Shown in pieces: positions 1 through 7,895 of a stretch of DNA of 64,000 nucleotides. Origin of the DNA: Woeseiaceae bacterium (lineage in GTDB: Bacteria > Pseudomonadota > Gammaproteobacteria > Steroidobacterales > Woeseiaceae). The notes below the pieces were generated by a model. The model was not told the DNA's origin. It worked only from the letters and a program-made list of their open reading frames with translations, and made no database searches. The DNA is taken from positions 37,929-101,928 of the forward strand of contig JANQMR010000026.1 in NCBI GenBank assembly GCA_028279985.1. The letters run 5' to 3'. Both the position numbers and the translations under genes were made by a program. Position 1 is the first letter of the stretch. Each line of letters starts with the position of its first letter.

Positions 1-193
1 GGACGTTGTCGGGCTCGCTTCGAAGCACGCCTTTGGTATCGATTATCGCGGTGCGATGGTCGCCTTCGCCGAGCGCCGCCTCGGCCCGGTCCAGCCGGTC
101 TTCGTTATTCATTGCAAGGCCGCAGCCCGCCAACGCCAGCAACAGCGCCAATGACATCGGGAGGAAAACAGAAACGTGCTTTAAGTGGCTCAT
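1..193 (-). CDS. prsT: PrsT-like TPR lipoprotein, N-terminal part only
   Basis: Only the first 64 codons are in the window; the gene runs off the left edge. It starts at ATG 193. Residues 1-24 are a lipoprotein signal peptide: basic MSHLKH, a hydrophobic stretch, and lipobox LAGC with Cys24 as the lipidation site. The following segment (NEDRLDRAEAALGEGDH) looks like the first helix of a TPR repeat. The gene follows prsK on the same strand, which is where PrsT, the TPR-repeat lipoprotein of XrtA/PEP-CTERM exopolysaccharide systems, is usually found. The lipoprotein call is seen directly; the name rests on context, since most of the protein is missing. Confidence 0.6.
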   Translation of the reverse strand, partial: MSHLKHVSVFLPMSLALLLALAGCGLAMNNEDRLDRAEAALGEGDHRTAIIDTKGVLRSEPDNV

Positions 194-373
194 GAAAGGG
201 CGACCCGGTCTCATTCCCCGATTGCTGGTTCCGTGCTCAAGCTCTCTGACAATTCTAGGCCGAACGCCTTGTTTTATCAGCCATTGCGGCTGCTTCGCTT
301 GGCCCGAGCCGCGCAGGCAGTCTACACCATTGCCCGTTGCGATAATGTGGCCGTGGGTGCCGGGTCGCGTTTC

Positions 374-389
374 TGTGACCTGTGTCACG
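374..389 (-). promoter_or_regulatory. CRP/Vfr-like palindrome upstream of prsT
   Basis: On the plus strand this reads TGTGA-CCTGTG-TCACG, the 5-6-5 spacing of a CRP-family operator with one mismatch in the half-sites. It lies about 180 bp upstream of the prsT start, in the 274-bp gap after prsK. That is far for classical activation of prsT, so its target and role are inferred. I found no clear sigma-54 element (GG-N10-GC) in the gap. Confidence 0.35.
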
Positions 390-467
390 GGAACCCGCGG
401 AACTGCCTACGAGCGCCCCTAAATTTAACATAATCAGGCCGATCGGACACACGCGGACGGCTTTCCT

Positions 468-2495
468 TCATAACGGAAGCGTCATCGTAATCGTAGTACC
501 CCGACCGGGAGCGCTCTCGACCCCGATGTCGCCACCGAGCTTGCGGGCGAATTCCCGCGCCTGATAGGCGCCGATCCCCATTCCCTCGACGCCCCTGGTC
601 GAGTCGAACGGCCGAAACAGGCGATCGCGAATGAATTCCGGCGACATGCCGGCGCCGTCGTCCGTAACCTTGATGAAGGCGTGCCCGTCCGCCTGGTCGA
701 GGTCCACGGTCACGTGCCCGGTATCGGGCGTCGCCTGTTGCGCGTTTCGGATCAGGTGCGAGAGCACCATCGTGAATTCCTCGACATTGGTCGCGAACTC
801 CGCGTCGCTATTCACAGTGAGCGACGGCACCGGCCGTTCGCCGCTGCAGCGATCCACGGCTGCCGAGACGATGAACTTCAGCGGCGTCGGCTTGCGCGTA
901 TGATCCGCCTCGCCGCGTTTGAGCTGCACCATGACTTTTTTCATCCGCTTGACCGAGTTTGCGATCGTGTCGATCGCATCGTCGACGAACTCCGGTTTGC
1001 GTTTGTGCTTCTCGGCGTTTTCGACGATCAGCGACTGCTGCGCGATCAGGTTGTTGAGATCGTGCATCAGGAAGGCCGTCAAACGGTTGTAGGCCTCGAA
1101 TTGCTTGGCTTCCGCCAGTAAGCGGTCCGACTGCTCCTGCGCCAGATGGACCGCGATGTGATTGCCGACGGTTTTGAGCAGGTCCCGGTCTTCGTAGTTG
1201 AGTTTCGGCGGTCCGGGCGCCTCGTAGAGAAGCACGAAACCAAGCAATCGCTGTCCGTACATCACCGGTACGATCAGCCAGGCCGGGCCCAAACGCGTCA
1301 ACCATTCAGGCAGATCGAGATCGCCGTAGCTGTCGGGCTCCCTGGCGTACTCCGCGAGATCGATAATCCAGCCTTGCCGCCGAATGAACGAGACGACGGG
1401 ATCGTCCGCGGCAACGTCGTGCACGGCGTCTTCGCTTCGATGTTCGGCCACCAGACGATAAGTCCGGCCGTCCTCGTCGTACATCCACAGGAACCCGGCC
1501 GGGCTGTCCACGATTTGCGCCATGGCCTCGATCACGACCTGGCGAGTCGAGCTGTCCTCGAATCTGGACAAAGTCGAGATCAGCCGCAGCCATTCCTCGC
1601 GATAGTCGTATCGGTTCTGGAAGAAGTGCTTGCTCAGGAAGACCTTGGTCCTGGCGCGCAGCGTGCTCGAGAACAACAGAGTAAACAGCACGATGCCGGC
1701 GCCGACCAGGAACACGATCTGCGCCAGCCCGCCCCAACTGCCCCCGTAGCGCACGAGCAGGTAGCCGCCGACGCTCATGAGCAGCAGATACAAGCCGACC
1801 GCCGTGAGCGTCGTCGAATAGAAAACGACCTGCCGCGAGACGAAAATGCGCAGGTTCCAGTCCGGATTGCGCCGCGCCGCTACCGCGATCAGCGGCACGA
1901 AAAGCAGGTTTACGTAGCCGCGCGCCGTCCATGTCGTCACGTCGATCGCGCCGAACAAGACGGCCTGGGAGTAGAGAAACAAGTCGTAGGCGAACAATCC
2001 GCCCAGGCCGAGCACGAGCCACTTGAGGCTCCAGCGCGTATCCGCCGGGGAGTTTCGATAGAGCTGCTCGATGAGCACGAGCCCGGTGAGCGCCACCGCG
2101 AGGCCGCCCGGGAAGAAGACCGATGCGATGCCTCTTTGCCCCCCGATACCGGCAAAGCCAATAGAGGCGAGCAGGCCCGCCGCGAAAACACCCAGCCAGA
2201 CGGCATGCCCGCCGTAGCGGACGGCGCGACTGCCGCCGATCTCCTGCAGCAATCGCACGAGGAACGCGATCCAGGCCCCGGCGCGCAGGACCTCGACGAC
2301 GAACAGCACGACCGGCTGGATCGGCGCGATACCGGCCTGCAGCGCCAGAAGGCCGGACCAAATCCCGCTGACCAGGCACGCGACGATGAGGTAGCCGCCG
2401 ATCCGCCGGCCTCGCCAGGCCGTCAGCAACAGGATCGTCAGCAGCAAATACAGGCCGCAGAGGAGCGCGTAGCCGACGGCGCCGACGCTAATCAT
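468..2495 (-). CDS. prsK: PrsK-type membrane sensor histidine kinase
   Basis: A 675-residue sensor kinase. The first ~300 residues hold many membrane segments (about eight), followed by a GAF-like sensory region and a kinase core. The H-box is FLMHDLNN with the phosphoacceptor His near residue 477. The ATPase domain shows an N-box (LIRNAQQA), DDGAGMS, and a G-rich MGIGAYQA segment ending near the C-terminus. This architecture and the MHDLNN form of the H-box are typical of PrsK, the kinase of XrtA/PEP-CTERM exopolysaccharide systems, which phosphorylates the sigma-54 regulator PrsR. It starts 21 bp after the EpsB-type transferase, probably in the same transcript. No prsR gene is seen next to it. 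Confidence 0.85.
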   Translation of the reverse strand: MISVGAVGYALLCGLYLLLTILLLTAWRGRRIGGYLIVACLVSGIWSGLLALQAGIAPIQPVVLFVVEVLRAGAWIAFLVRLLQEIGGSRAVRYGGHAVWLGVFAAGLLASIGFAGIGGQRGIASVFFPGGLAVALTGLVLIEQLYRNSPADTRWSLKWLVLGLGGLFAYDLFLYSQAVLFGAIDVTTWTARGYVNLLFVPLIAVAARRNPDWNLRIFVSRQVVFYSTTLTAVGLYLLLMSVGGYLLVRYGGSWGGLAQIVFLVGAGIVLFTLLFSSTLRARTKVFLSKHFFQNRYDYREEWLRLISTLSRFEDSSTRQVVIEAMAQIVDSPAGFLWMYDEDGRTYRLVAEHRSEDAVHDVAADDPVVSFIRRQGWIIDLAEYAREPDSYGDLDLPEWLTRLGPAWLIVPVMYGQRLLGFVLLYEAPGPPKLNYEDRDLLKTVGNHIAVHLAQEQSDRLLAEAKQFEAYNRLTAFLMHDLNNLIAQQSLIVENAEKHKRKPEFVDDAIDTIANSVKRMKKVMVQLKRGEADHTRKPTPLKFIVSAAVDRCSGERPVPSLTVNSDAEFATNVEEFTMVLSHLIRNAQQATPDTGHVTVDLDQADGHAFIKVTDDGAGMSPEFIRDRLFRPFDSTRGVEGMGIGAYQAREFARKLGGDIGVESAPGRGTTITMTLPL

Positions 2496-2516
2496 TGCCT
2501 GCAGCGCTTCCCCGGT

Positions 2517-3917
2517 TCAGCGGGCGCCCTTGCCCCACAGCACGATCTCGACCGTCTGCAGGATGATCAGGATATCCAGCATCAAGCTCTGGTTCTTGAT
2601 GTAGTACAGGTCGTACTGAAGCTTCTCGGCGGCATCTTCCTCCGATGCGCCGTAGGAATAACGGAGCTGCGCCCAGCCCGTGATGCCCGGCTTGACCGCA
2701 TGCCGTTCGGCGTAATAGGGGATCTTCTTGCGCAACTCGTCGACGAACTCGGGCCGCTCGGGTCTGGGCCCGACCAGGCTCATTTCGCCGCGCAGCACAT
2801 TGAAGACCTGCGGCAGCTCGTCGAGCCTGCTCTTGCGCAGGAAAGCGCCGACGCGCGTCACCCGCTTGTCGTCCTTTTTCGCCCAGACCGCCTTGCCGTC
2901 CGCTTCCGCGTCGACGCTCATGCTGCGAAACTTGAGCACCCGAAAGAGCTTGCTTCCCTCGCCCACCCGCTTCTGGCGATAAAGAATGGGCGCCGAGACT
3001 CCGTCCTCCAATACGATCGCCAAGGCCACGAGCAGCATGATCGGCCAGGCCAGCAGGATCAAAGCCGTGCTCACGATCACGTCGACCGTCCGCTTGGAAA
3101 CCTTTCTCAGTCGGGAAATCCGGAACCCCGGCGAAAAAATCAGCCAGCCCGGATTGACGAGGTCGATGCGAATCTTGCCCGTCTCCCGCTCCAGAAACTC
3201 CAGCAGGTCGATCACGTCGAGACCTTTGAGGCGCGCGTCGAGCAACTCGCCGACCGGCAGATTACCGCGGCGCTCGTCCATGGCGATGACGATCTCCTCG
3301 GCGTCGCGCTCTATCGCGTAGTCGGTGATGGACTTGCCGTTGGTGACCAGCACCTCGCTGCGGTCTCCGACGATCGTATCCCCGGGCGCCGCCACGCGGC
3401 CGACGATCTTGAAGCCGCGCCTGTCCGCGCTGCGTCGCAGCGCCAGGAGACTGGCTGCGCGCTCGCCCGCGCCGTAGATGACCGAGCGACGCCGAAACAC
3501 GTTCTTGTCGACCGTGCTCAGAAAAAAGTAACGAAGCCCGAGCAACAACACCAGCGAGTAGGCGAACGAGAGATTGGCGACCTCCTGTTCGACGGCCACC
3601 GGCGGGATCGCATAGAAGACGACGGCGAGCGCCAGATAACCGACGACCAGCCCGAACAGCACCCGCAGCACGGCGTCGCGGAAGTAGAACCGCTGGTGAA
3701 ACTGATAAAGCCCCATTGCAATCAGGCTGACCAACACGACGGCTGCCTGGAGGGTCGCCGGAAACACGATCGAGCCGTGTCCGATTTCGAATGCCGCCAC
3801 AGTGCCGTACGTGACTATGGTGCCGAAATAGAGCGACGAATACAGTATCGACGCTTCCGCCACCGCCATGAGCAGCAGCGGCGTGCGAATCCAGGTGCGT
3901 AGCGCCCTTGCCTGCAT
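2517..3917 (-). CDS. EpsB-type initiating sugar-phosphate transferase
   Basis: A 466-residue polyisoprenyl-phosphate sugar transferase that would load the first sugar phosphate onto undecaprenyl phosphate at the inner membrane. There are about four N-terminal membrane segments, a central nucleotide-binding-like region (VIYGAGERAASLL), another hydrophobic helix near residue 285, and the C-terminal bacterial sugar transferase domain with KFRSM, KSRLDELPQ, LVGPRPERPEF and KPGITGWAQ. The segment LIFSPGFRISRL before the transferase domain resembles the subgroup associated with PEP-CTERM/EpsH1 systems. It is the first gene of the leftmost minus-strand unit and is divergent from wecB across a 473-bp gap. 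Confidence 0.88.
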   Translation of the reverse strand: MQARALRTWIRTPLLLMAVAEASILYSSLYFGTIVTYGTVAAFEIGHGSIVFPATLQAAVVLVSLIAMGLYQFHQRFYFRDAVLRVLFGLVVGYLALAVVFYAIPPVAVEQEVANLSFAYSLVLLLGLRYFFLSTVDKNVFRRRSVIYGAGERAASLLALRRSADRRGFKIVGRVAAPGDTIVGDRSEVLVTNGKSITDYAIERDAEEIVIAMDERRGNLPVGELLDARLKGLDVIDLLEFLERETGKIRIDLVNPGWLIFSPGFRISRLRKVSKRTVDVIVSTALILLAWPIMLLVALAIVLEDGVSAPILYRQKRVGEGSKLFRVLKFRSMSVDAEADGKAVWAKKDDKRVTRVGAFLRKSRLDELPQVFNVLRGEMSLVGPRPERPEFVDELRKKIPYYAERHAVKPGITGWAQLRYSYGASEEDAAEKLQYDLYYIKNQSLMLDILIILQTVEIVLWGKGAR

Positions 3918-4390
3918 CAGGAAATCCGAGCTACCAAGATTTTCTGTGGATGGTACGTGGTCAACATGTCAGCGTAACGACAATCGCGCCCGAAGCAGCG
4001 GATACGAATCCGGTAACCTAGCGGACTCTCATGCGCAGTTCGTCGCGCCATTTCTCAATCCTGCGACGTGACCGAATTCCGGCAAGGCCTCGTGACCGGC
4101 TCGGCAAAAATCCGAGTCGTTCCCAACATCGAACGCCGGCAAGTCCGAGACTGTCTTGCATTATGTGAAGTCCGGAGGGAAGCGTTTTCTTTTCAGCTTG
4201 TTAGCCAGCTTTGCTAATTTCGATTTTAGCTCCGATTTTAGCACAGTACTGCTCATTTTTCGCGCAGGCAAAAGGCCGCCGCGCCGCGCCGGCCCCCAAT
4301 CTTCCGGCGGGACGAGTACGCGGCAGGCTATCGCCAACATCGAGCCTTGCGGGTACCATCACGCACGCTTGGAGATCCTGGACATACGCT
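3918..4390. other. Divergent intergenic region, EpsB-type gene / wecB
   Basis: This 473-bp gap separates two divergent genes and should hold both promoters. I could not assign a convincing -35/-10 pair. Its right part (about 4190-4260) is clearly richer in A+T than its surroundings and contains a 12-bp tandem duplication at 4221-4244. No protein-coding gene is supported: an open frame continues upstream of wecB but has no similarity to the family's N-terminus. Confidence 0.5.
4221..4244. repeat. 12-bp tandem duplication upstream of wecB
   Basis: Two adjacent copies of CGATTTTAGCTC / CGATTTTAGCAC (11 of 12 identical), in the A+T-rich segment about 150 bp before the wecB start. It belongs to the set of short tandem duplications found at gene junctions across this window. 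Confidence 0.75.
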
Positions 4391-5491
4391 GTGATCAACA
4401 TTCATCTCGTCGCCGCGGCCCGGCCCAACTTCATGAAAGTCGCCCCGCTGTACCATGCGCTCGAACGGGCCGGCTGGGCGAATCCGGTCCTGGTGCACAC
4501 CGGACAGCACTACGATCGCAACATGTCCGACGCGATTCTCGAGGACCTGGGCCTGCCGGCACCCGACTTCCATCTGGGCGTCGGCAGCGGCACGCATGCC
4601 GAGCAGACCGGCAAGGTGATGATCGCCTACGAGCGCGTCTGCGCGAAGCATCGGCCGGACTGGATCGTCGTCGTCGGCGACGTCAATTCGACCGCCGCCT
4701 GCGCGCTGGTGGGGGCGAAGCTCTGGATACCGGTCGTGCATCTGGAGGCCGGGCTGCGCAGCCGCGATCGGCGGATGCCCGAGGAGATCAACCGGCTGGT
4801 GACGGATGCGATCTCGGATGTTCTTTGGACGCCGTCGGCCGACGCCGACGAGAACCTGGCGGCCGAAGGGGTGAGCGCCGACAAAATCGAGTGTATCGGC
4901 AACATCATGATCGACTCGTTCGAAATGTTGCGCGACACCATTGAGCAGGCATCGACGCGTTCTGAGCTGGGGCTCGACGACGCCGGCTACGCGCTCGTCA
5001 CCCTGCACCGGCCGTCCAATGTCGATCAACGGGAGACGCTGCAGCCCATCGTCGACGCGCTCGCAGGCGCGACGGCCGAACTGCCGGTCGTCTTCGTCGC
5101 GCATCCCCGCACGCTCAAGGGCCTGGACCGGTTCGGCCTGCGGTCGACGCTGTCGGACGCGCCGCAAGTACACGTGCTGGAGCCGCTGGCCTATGTCGAA
5201 TTCATGAACCTGGTCACCGGCGCGAGGCTTGTCATCACCGACTCCGGGGGCTTGCAGGAGGAGACCACCTATCTCGGGATACCTTGTCTGACACTGCGCG
5301 AGAACACGGAACGGCCGATCACGATTACGCTCGGTACCAACAAGCTCGCGACTGCGGATTCCCTGTCCGGCGATCTCAACGCGATTCTCGACGGGCCGCC
5401 GGACAGGGGAAAATGCCCGCCGCTATGGGACGGCAGAGCCGCCGAACGCGCGCTCGCCTCGCTCGCAAGGCGGTCGGGGGTACATGCATAG
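4391..5491 (+). CDS. wecB: UDP-N-acetylglucosamine 2-epimerase (non-hydrolysing)
   Basis: Interconverts UDP-GlcNAc and UDP-ManNAc in the cytoplasm, feeding ManNAc or ManNAcA into surface polysaccharides. The open frame extends upstream, but the family N-terminus INIHLVAAARPNFMK begins at GTG 4391, giving 366 residues, close to the usual ~375. Motifs: HTGQHYD (36-42), HLEAGLRSRDRRMPEE (about 118), TLHRPSNVD, and TDSGGLQEE (about 284). A TviB/WbpA-type dehydrogenase at 46.2-47.4 kb could oxidise the product. The same-strand neighbour downstream is a PagP-like gene, 166 bp away. A GGAG lies about 14 nt before the start, so the ribosome-binding site is not ideal. Confidence 0.92.
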   Translation: MINIHLVAAARPNFMKVAPLYHALERAGWANPVLVHTGQHYDRNMSDAILEDLGLPAPDFHLGVGSGTHAEQTGKVMIAYERVCAKHRPDWIVVVGDVNSTAACALVGAKLWIPVVHLEAGLRSRDRRMPEEINRLVTDAISDVLWTPSADADENLAAEGVSADKIECIGNIMIDSFEMLRDTIEQASTRSELGLDDAGYALVTLHRPSNVDQRETLQPIVDALAGATAELPVVFVAHPRTLKGLDRFGLRSTLSDAPQVHVLEPLAYVEFMNLVTGARLVITDSGGLQEETTYLGIPCLTLRENTERPITITLGTNKLATADSLSGDLNAILDGPPDRGKCPPLWDGRAAERALASLARRSGVHA

Positions 5492-5657
5492 GAGATTTGG
5501 CGCCGCGGTCGCACTCGGCCTGCTATGACCAAGGCGGTCCGGCCCGATCTCACAAGAACCTGTCGATACTTTTTACATTCAGTTTCACATTTAACATTTA
5601 AATTATTGTTTTATATGGAATTACCTGGCAGGCACGACGTTTGCATCCAAGGCGGGT

Positions 5658-6218
5658 ATGGACAAACCCTGCGTCGCGTCCTTGTTGTCGGTCATACTCG
5701 TCTCCCTGACGCCGGCATCCGTGGCCGTTGCCGGCCAGCTCAGCGCCGTCGTCAACGGCAAGTCGTACCACGTCGGCTCCAGTTACGAATGGAATGAAGA
5801 CAACTACGGCCTCGGCGTCGAATACCAGTTCGCGAGCCGGTCACGCTGGAAGGCCGTCACGATGGCAAACGGCTTTCGCGACAGTAATGACGACATGTCC
5901 TACATGGCCGGCGCGGGCCTGCACCGGCGGCTGCTGGAATCCGAACGCCTGGCGGGTTTTTACTTCGACGTGGGCCTGAACGCGTTCCTGATGACGCGCA
6001 AGGACGTCAACGACAACCGCCCGTTTCCGGGCATTCTGCCGAGCCTTACCGTCGGCAATCGGCACATGGGTATCAACCTGATCTACCTGCCGAAAGCGGC
6101 CGTGCGAACCGTACTGAAGGCCGATATGACCGATCCCGCGATCAGCGGCATCCTGTTCATGCAGCTCAAGATCAGCATCGACCGTCTGTTACCCGTCGCC
6201 GGTGTCCTGTCCCGCTAG
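5658..6218 (+). CDS. PagP-like outer-membrane lipid A acyltransferase (putative)
   Basis: A 186-residue secreted protein. Residues 1-26 form a signal peptide ending VAVAG; the mature part (~160 residues) alternates like a small beta-barrel. I align it by eye to E. coli PagP: the NGKSYHVGSSYEW segment falls where PagP has its catalytic His, ANGFRDSNDD matches AMAFKDSWNK with the catalytic Asp-Ser pair, and PFPGILPSLTVGN...YLP matches the PLPVLLPLASVGYG...YIP strand near the C-terminus. PagP moves a palmitate from phospholipid to lipid A in the outer membrane. The amphipathic N-terminal helix of PagP is missing. The family call is moderate and the substrate is unknown. Confidence 0.5.
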   Translation: MDKPCVASLLSVILVSLTPASVAVAGQLSAVVNGKSYHVGSSYEWNEDNYGLGVEYQFASRSRWKAVTMANGFRDSNDDMSYMAGAGLHRRLLESERLAGFYFDVGLNAFLMTRKDVNDNRPFPGILPSLTVGNRHMGINLIYLPKAAVRTVLKADMTDPAISGILFMQLKISIDRLLPVAGVLSR

Positions 6219-6425
6219 GGAGCGACCGCACAAGTCTGGCGAGGTTCCCCCAGGCCGAAGTCTTAGAACGAAATCTTATTAGAAGCGGTCTAAAAAATAC
6301 GGTCAGGGAAAATTCTGACAGCCTGTTTGGAATGCCTTGAACGAAAACCCTTAAAATATCAGCCGGTTATCTCGGCTCATCACGAACCCTTGATGCTGGT
6401 ACGGTATTTCCGAGACTGCGTCCAG

Positions 6426-7778
6426 TCAGGACTCGAGTACGGCCAGCACCTCCGCCGTCCGCCTTTTCATCAGCTCGGCATCGCCGCGGCTCTCGACGTT
6501 CAGCCTGACGACCGGCTCGGTATTCGACATCCGGACGTTGAACCGCCATTCCGGATACTCGAAGCTGTAACCGTCGGTGTCGTCCACGCTCAGCGCCTCG
6601 GCGGAATAACGCCGGTGCAACTTCTCCAAGGTCTCCCTCGCATCCGCGACCTTGCGGTTGATCTCGCCGCTGGCCGGGTATCTCGCCTGCCGCTCGCCGA
6701 CCAGCGCCGACAAGGGCTTGCCGGTCGTCGAAACCAGCTCCGCGACCAGCAGCCACGGGATCATGCCGCTGTCGGCGTAGGAAAACTCGCGGAAGTAATG
6801 ATGCGCGCTCATCTCGCCGCCGTAGACGCCGTCTACGGCGCGCATCTTCTCCTTGATGAAGGAGTGCCCCGATTTCGATTGCACGGCCTCACCGCCGCTC
6901 TCAGCGACGATGTCGAGCGTATTCCAGGTCAGCCGCGGGTCGTGGATGATTTTCGCGCCGGGATTGTGTTTCAGAATGCTCTCGGCCAGAAGGCCCACGA
7001 TGTAATAACCCTCGATGAAGCCGCCTTTTTCATCGAACAGGAAACAACGATCGAAATCGCCGTCCCAGGCGATACCCATGTCCGCCTCGTGGGCGAGCAC
7101 GGCATCGGCGGTCACGGCCTGGTTTTCCGGCAGCATCGGGTTCGGAATGCCGTTCGGGAAAGTGCCGTCCGGCTCGTGATGCAGCTTGACGAATTCGAAG
7201 GGCAGGTGCTTTTCGAGTCCGTCGATCGCAATCCCGGCGCAGCCGTTCCCGGCGTTGACGACGAGCTTCAGGGGTTTGAGCCTGTCGCGCTCCACGTAAC
7301 GCAACATCTGCCGGACGTAGTCGTCCAAAACCTCGACCTTTTTCGTCGCGCCGCCGGTCCCGGCCCCGCGGCGCTCGTCGCCCTCGGCCAGGCGCCGGAT
7401 GTCCGCGAGCCCGGTGTCGGCGCTGATCGGTCTCGCCTCCTCCCTGACCAGCTTGAGCCCGTTGTAGTCCGCCGGATTGTGGCTGGCCGTGACCATGATT
7501 CCGCCGCTTGCGCCAAGCTCCGCCGTGGCGAAATACACCATCTCGGTACCGCAGAGCCCGATGTCGTAGACGTCCACGCCGGCCTCGATGAGTCCCCGGG
7601 CCACGGCGCCTGCGAATTCCTCGCTGGACAGGCGCATGTCGCGGCCCAGGACGACGGACTTCGCGTCGAGGAAGGCCGCGGTTGCATTGCCTATGCGATA
7701 GCAGATGTCGGGATTGAGCTGGTTCGGTATCCGGCCCCGGATGTCGTAGGCCTTGAAAGCGTCGATCGTGATGGGCAT
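6426..7778 (-). CDS. manB: Phosphomannomutase (alpha-D-phosphohexomutase family)
   Basis: Converts mannose-6-phosphate to mannose-1-phosphate for GDP-mannose synthesis; some family members also act on glucose phosphates. 450 residues, the usual length. The phosphoserine loop is TASHNP (97-102), the metal loop DGDFDRCF (about 241), the sugar-binding loop GEMSAHHYF (about 320), and the phosphate-binding loop [11 protein letters not shown] near the C-terminus. The GEMSAHH form is typical of CpsG/ManB phosphomannomutases. It is last in the minus-strand set wecA, ugd, manC, manB, separated from manC by a 112-bp spacer made largely of short tandem duplications. Confidence 0.93.
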   Translation of the reverse strand: MPITIDAFKAYDIRGRIPNQLNPDICYRIGNATAAFLDAKSVVLGRDMRLSSEEFAGAVARGLIEAGVDVYDIGLCGTEMVYFATAELGASGGIMVTASHNPADYNGLKLVREEARPISADTGLADIRRLAEGDERRGAGTGGATKKVEVLDDYVRQMLRYVERDRLKPLKLVVNAGNGCAGIAIDGLEKHLPFEFVKLHHEPDGTFPNGIPNPMLPENQAVTADAVLAHEADMGIAWDGDFDRCFLFDEKGGFIEGYYIVGLLAESILKHNPGAKIIHDPRLTWNTLDIVAESGGEAVQSKSGHSFIKEKMRAVDGVYGGEMSAHHYFREFSYADSGMIPWLLVAELVSTTGKPLSALVGERQARYPASGEINRKVADARETLEKLHRRYSAEALSVDDTDGYSFEYPEWRFNVRMSNTEPVVRLNVESRGDAELMKRRTAEVLAVLES

Positions 7779-7791
7779 TGCTTGCCTCTTC

Positions 7792-7895
7792 GTTGATGGC
7801 GGATTGTCAATGGCGGAGTCGATAGCGGATCGTTAGCGTATCTCAAACCGCGACGGGCCCGTTAGGTACTCGTCCCCTCGTACTCATCCCCTAGC
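7792..7895. repeat. Short tandem duplications in the manC-manB spacer
   Basis: Two separate arrays. At 7792-7831 there are three degenerate units of 12-14 bp (GTTGATGGCGGATT, GTCAATGGCGGA, GTCGATAGCGGATC). At 7868-7895 there are two 14-bp units (ACTCGTCCCCTCGT, ACTCATCCCCTAGC); the second carries the manC stop codon at 7891-7893. The two arrays are unrelated to each other. Confidence 0.7.

Noticed and set aside
194..467. A sigma-54 promoter for prsT in the gap after prsK.
   Set aside because: I looked for GG-N10-GC with TGGCAC/TTGC on the minus strand and found only poor matches.
1146..3902. A very long open frame on the plus strand opposite prsK and the EpsB-type gene (918 codons), and similar ones opposite the surface-protein, symporter and ppiD genes.
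   Set aside because: High GC makes antisense frames stay open. Their products are rich in Arg, Asp, His and Gln without any domain, and the opposite strand encodes clear families.
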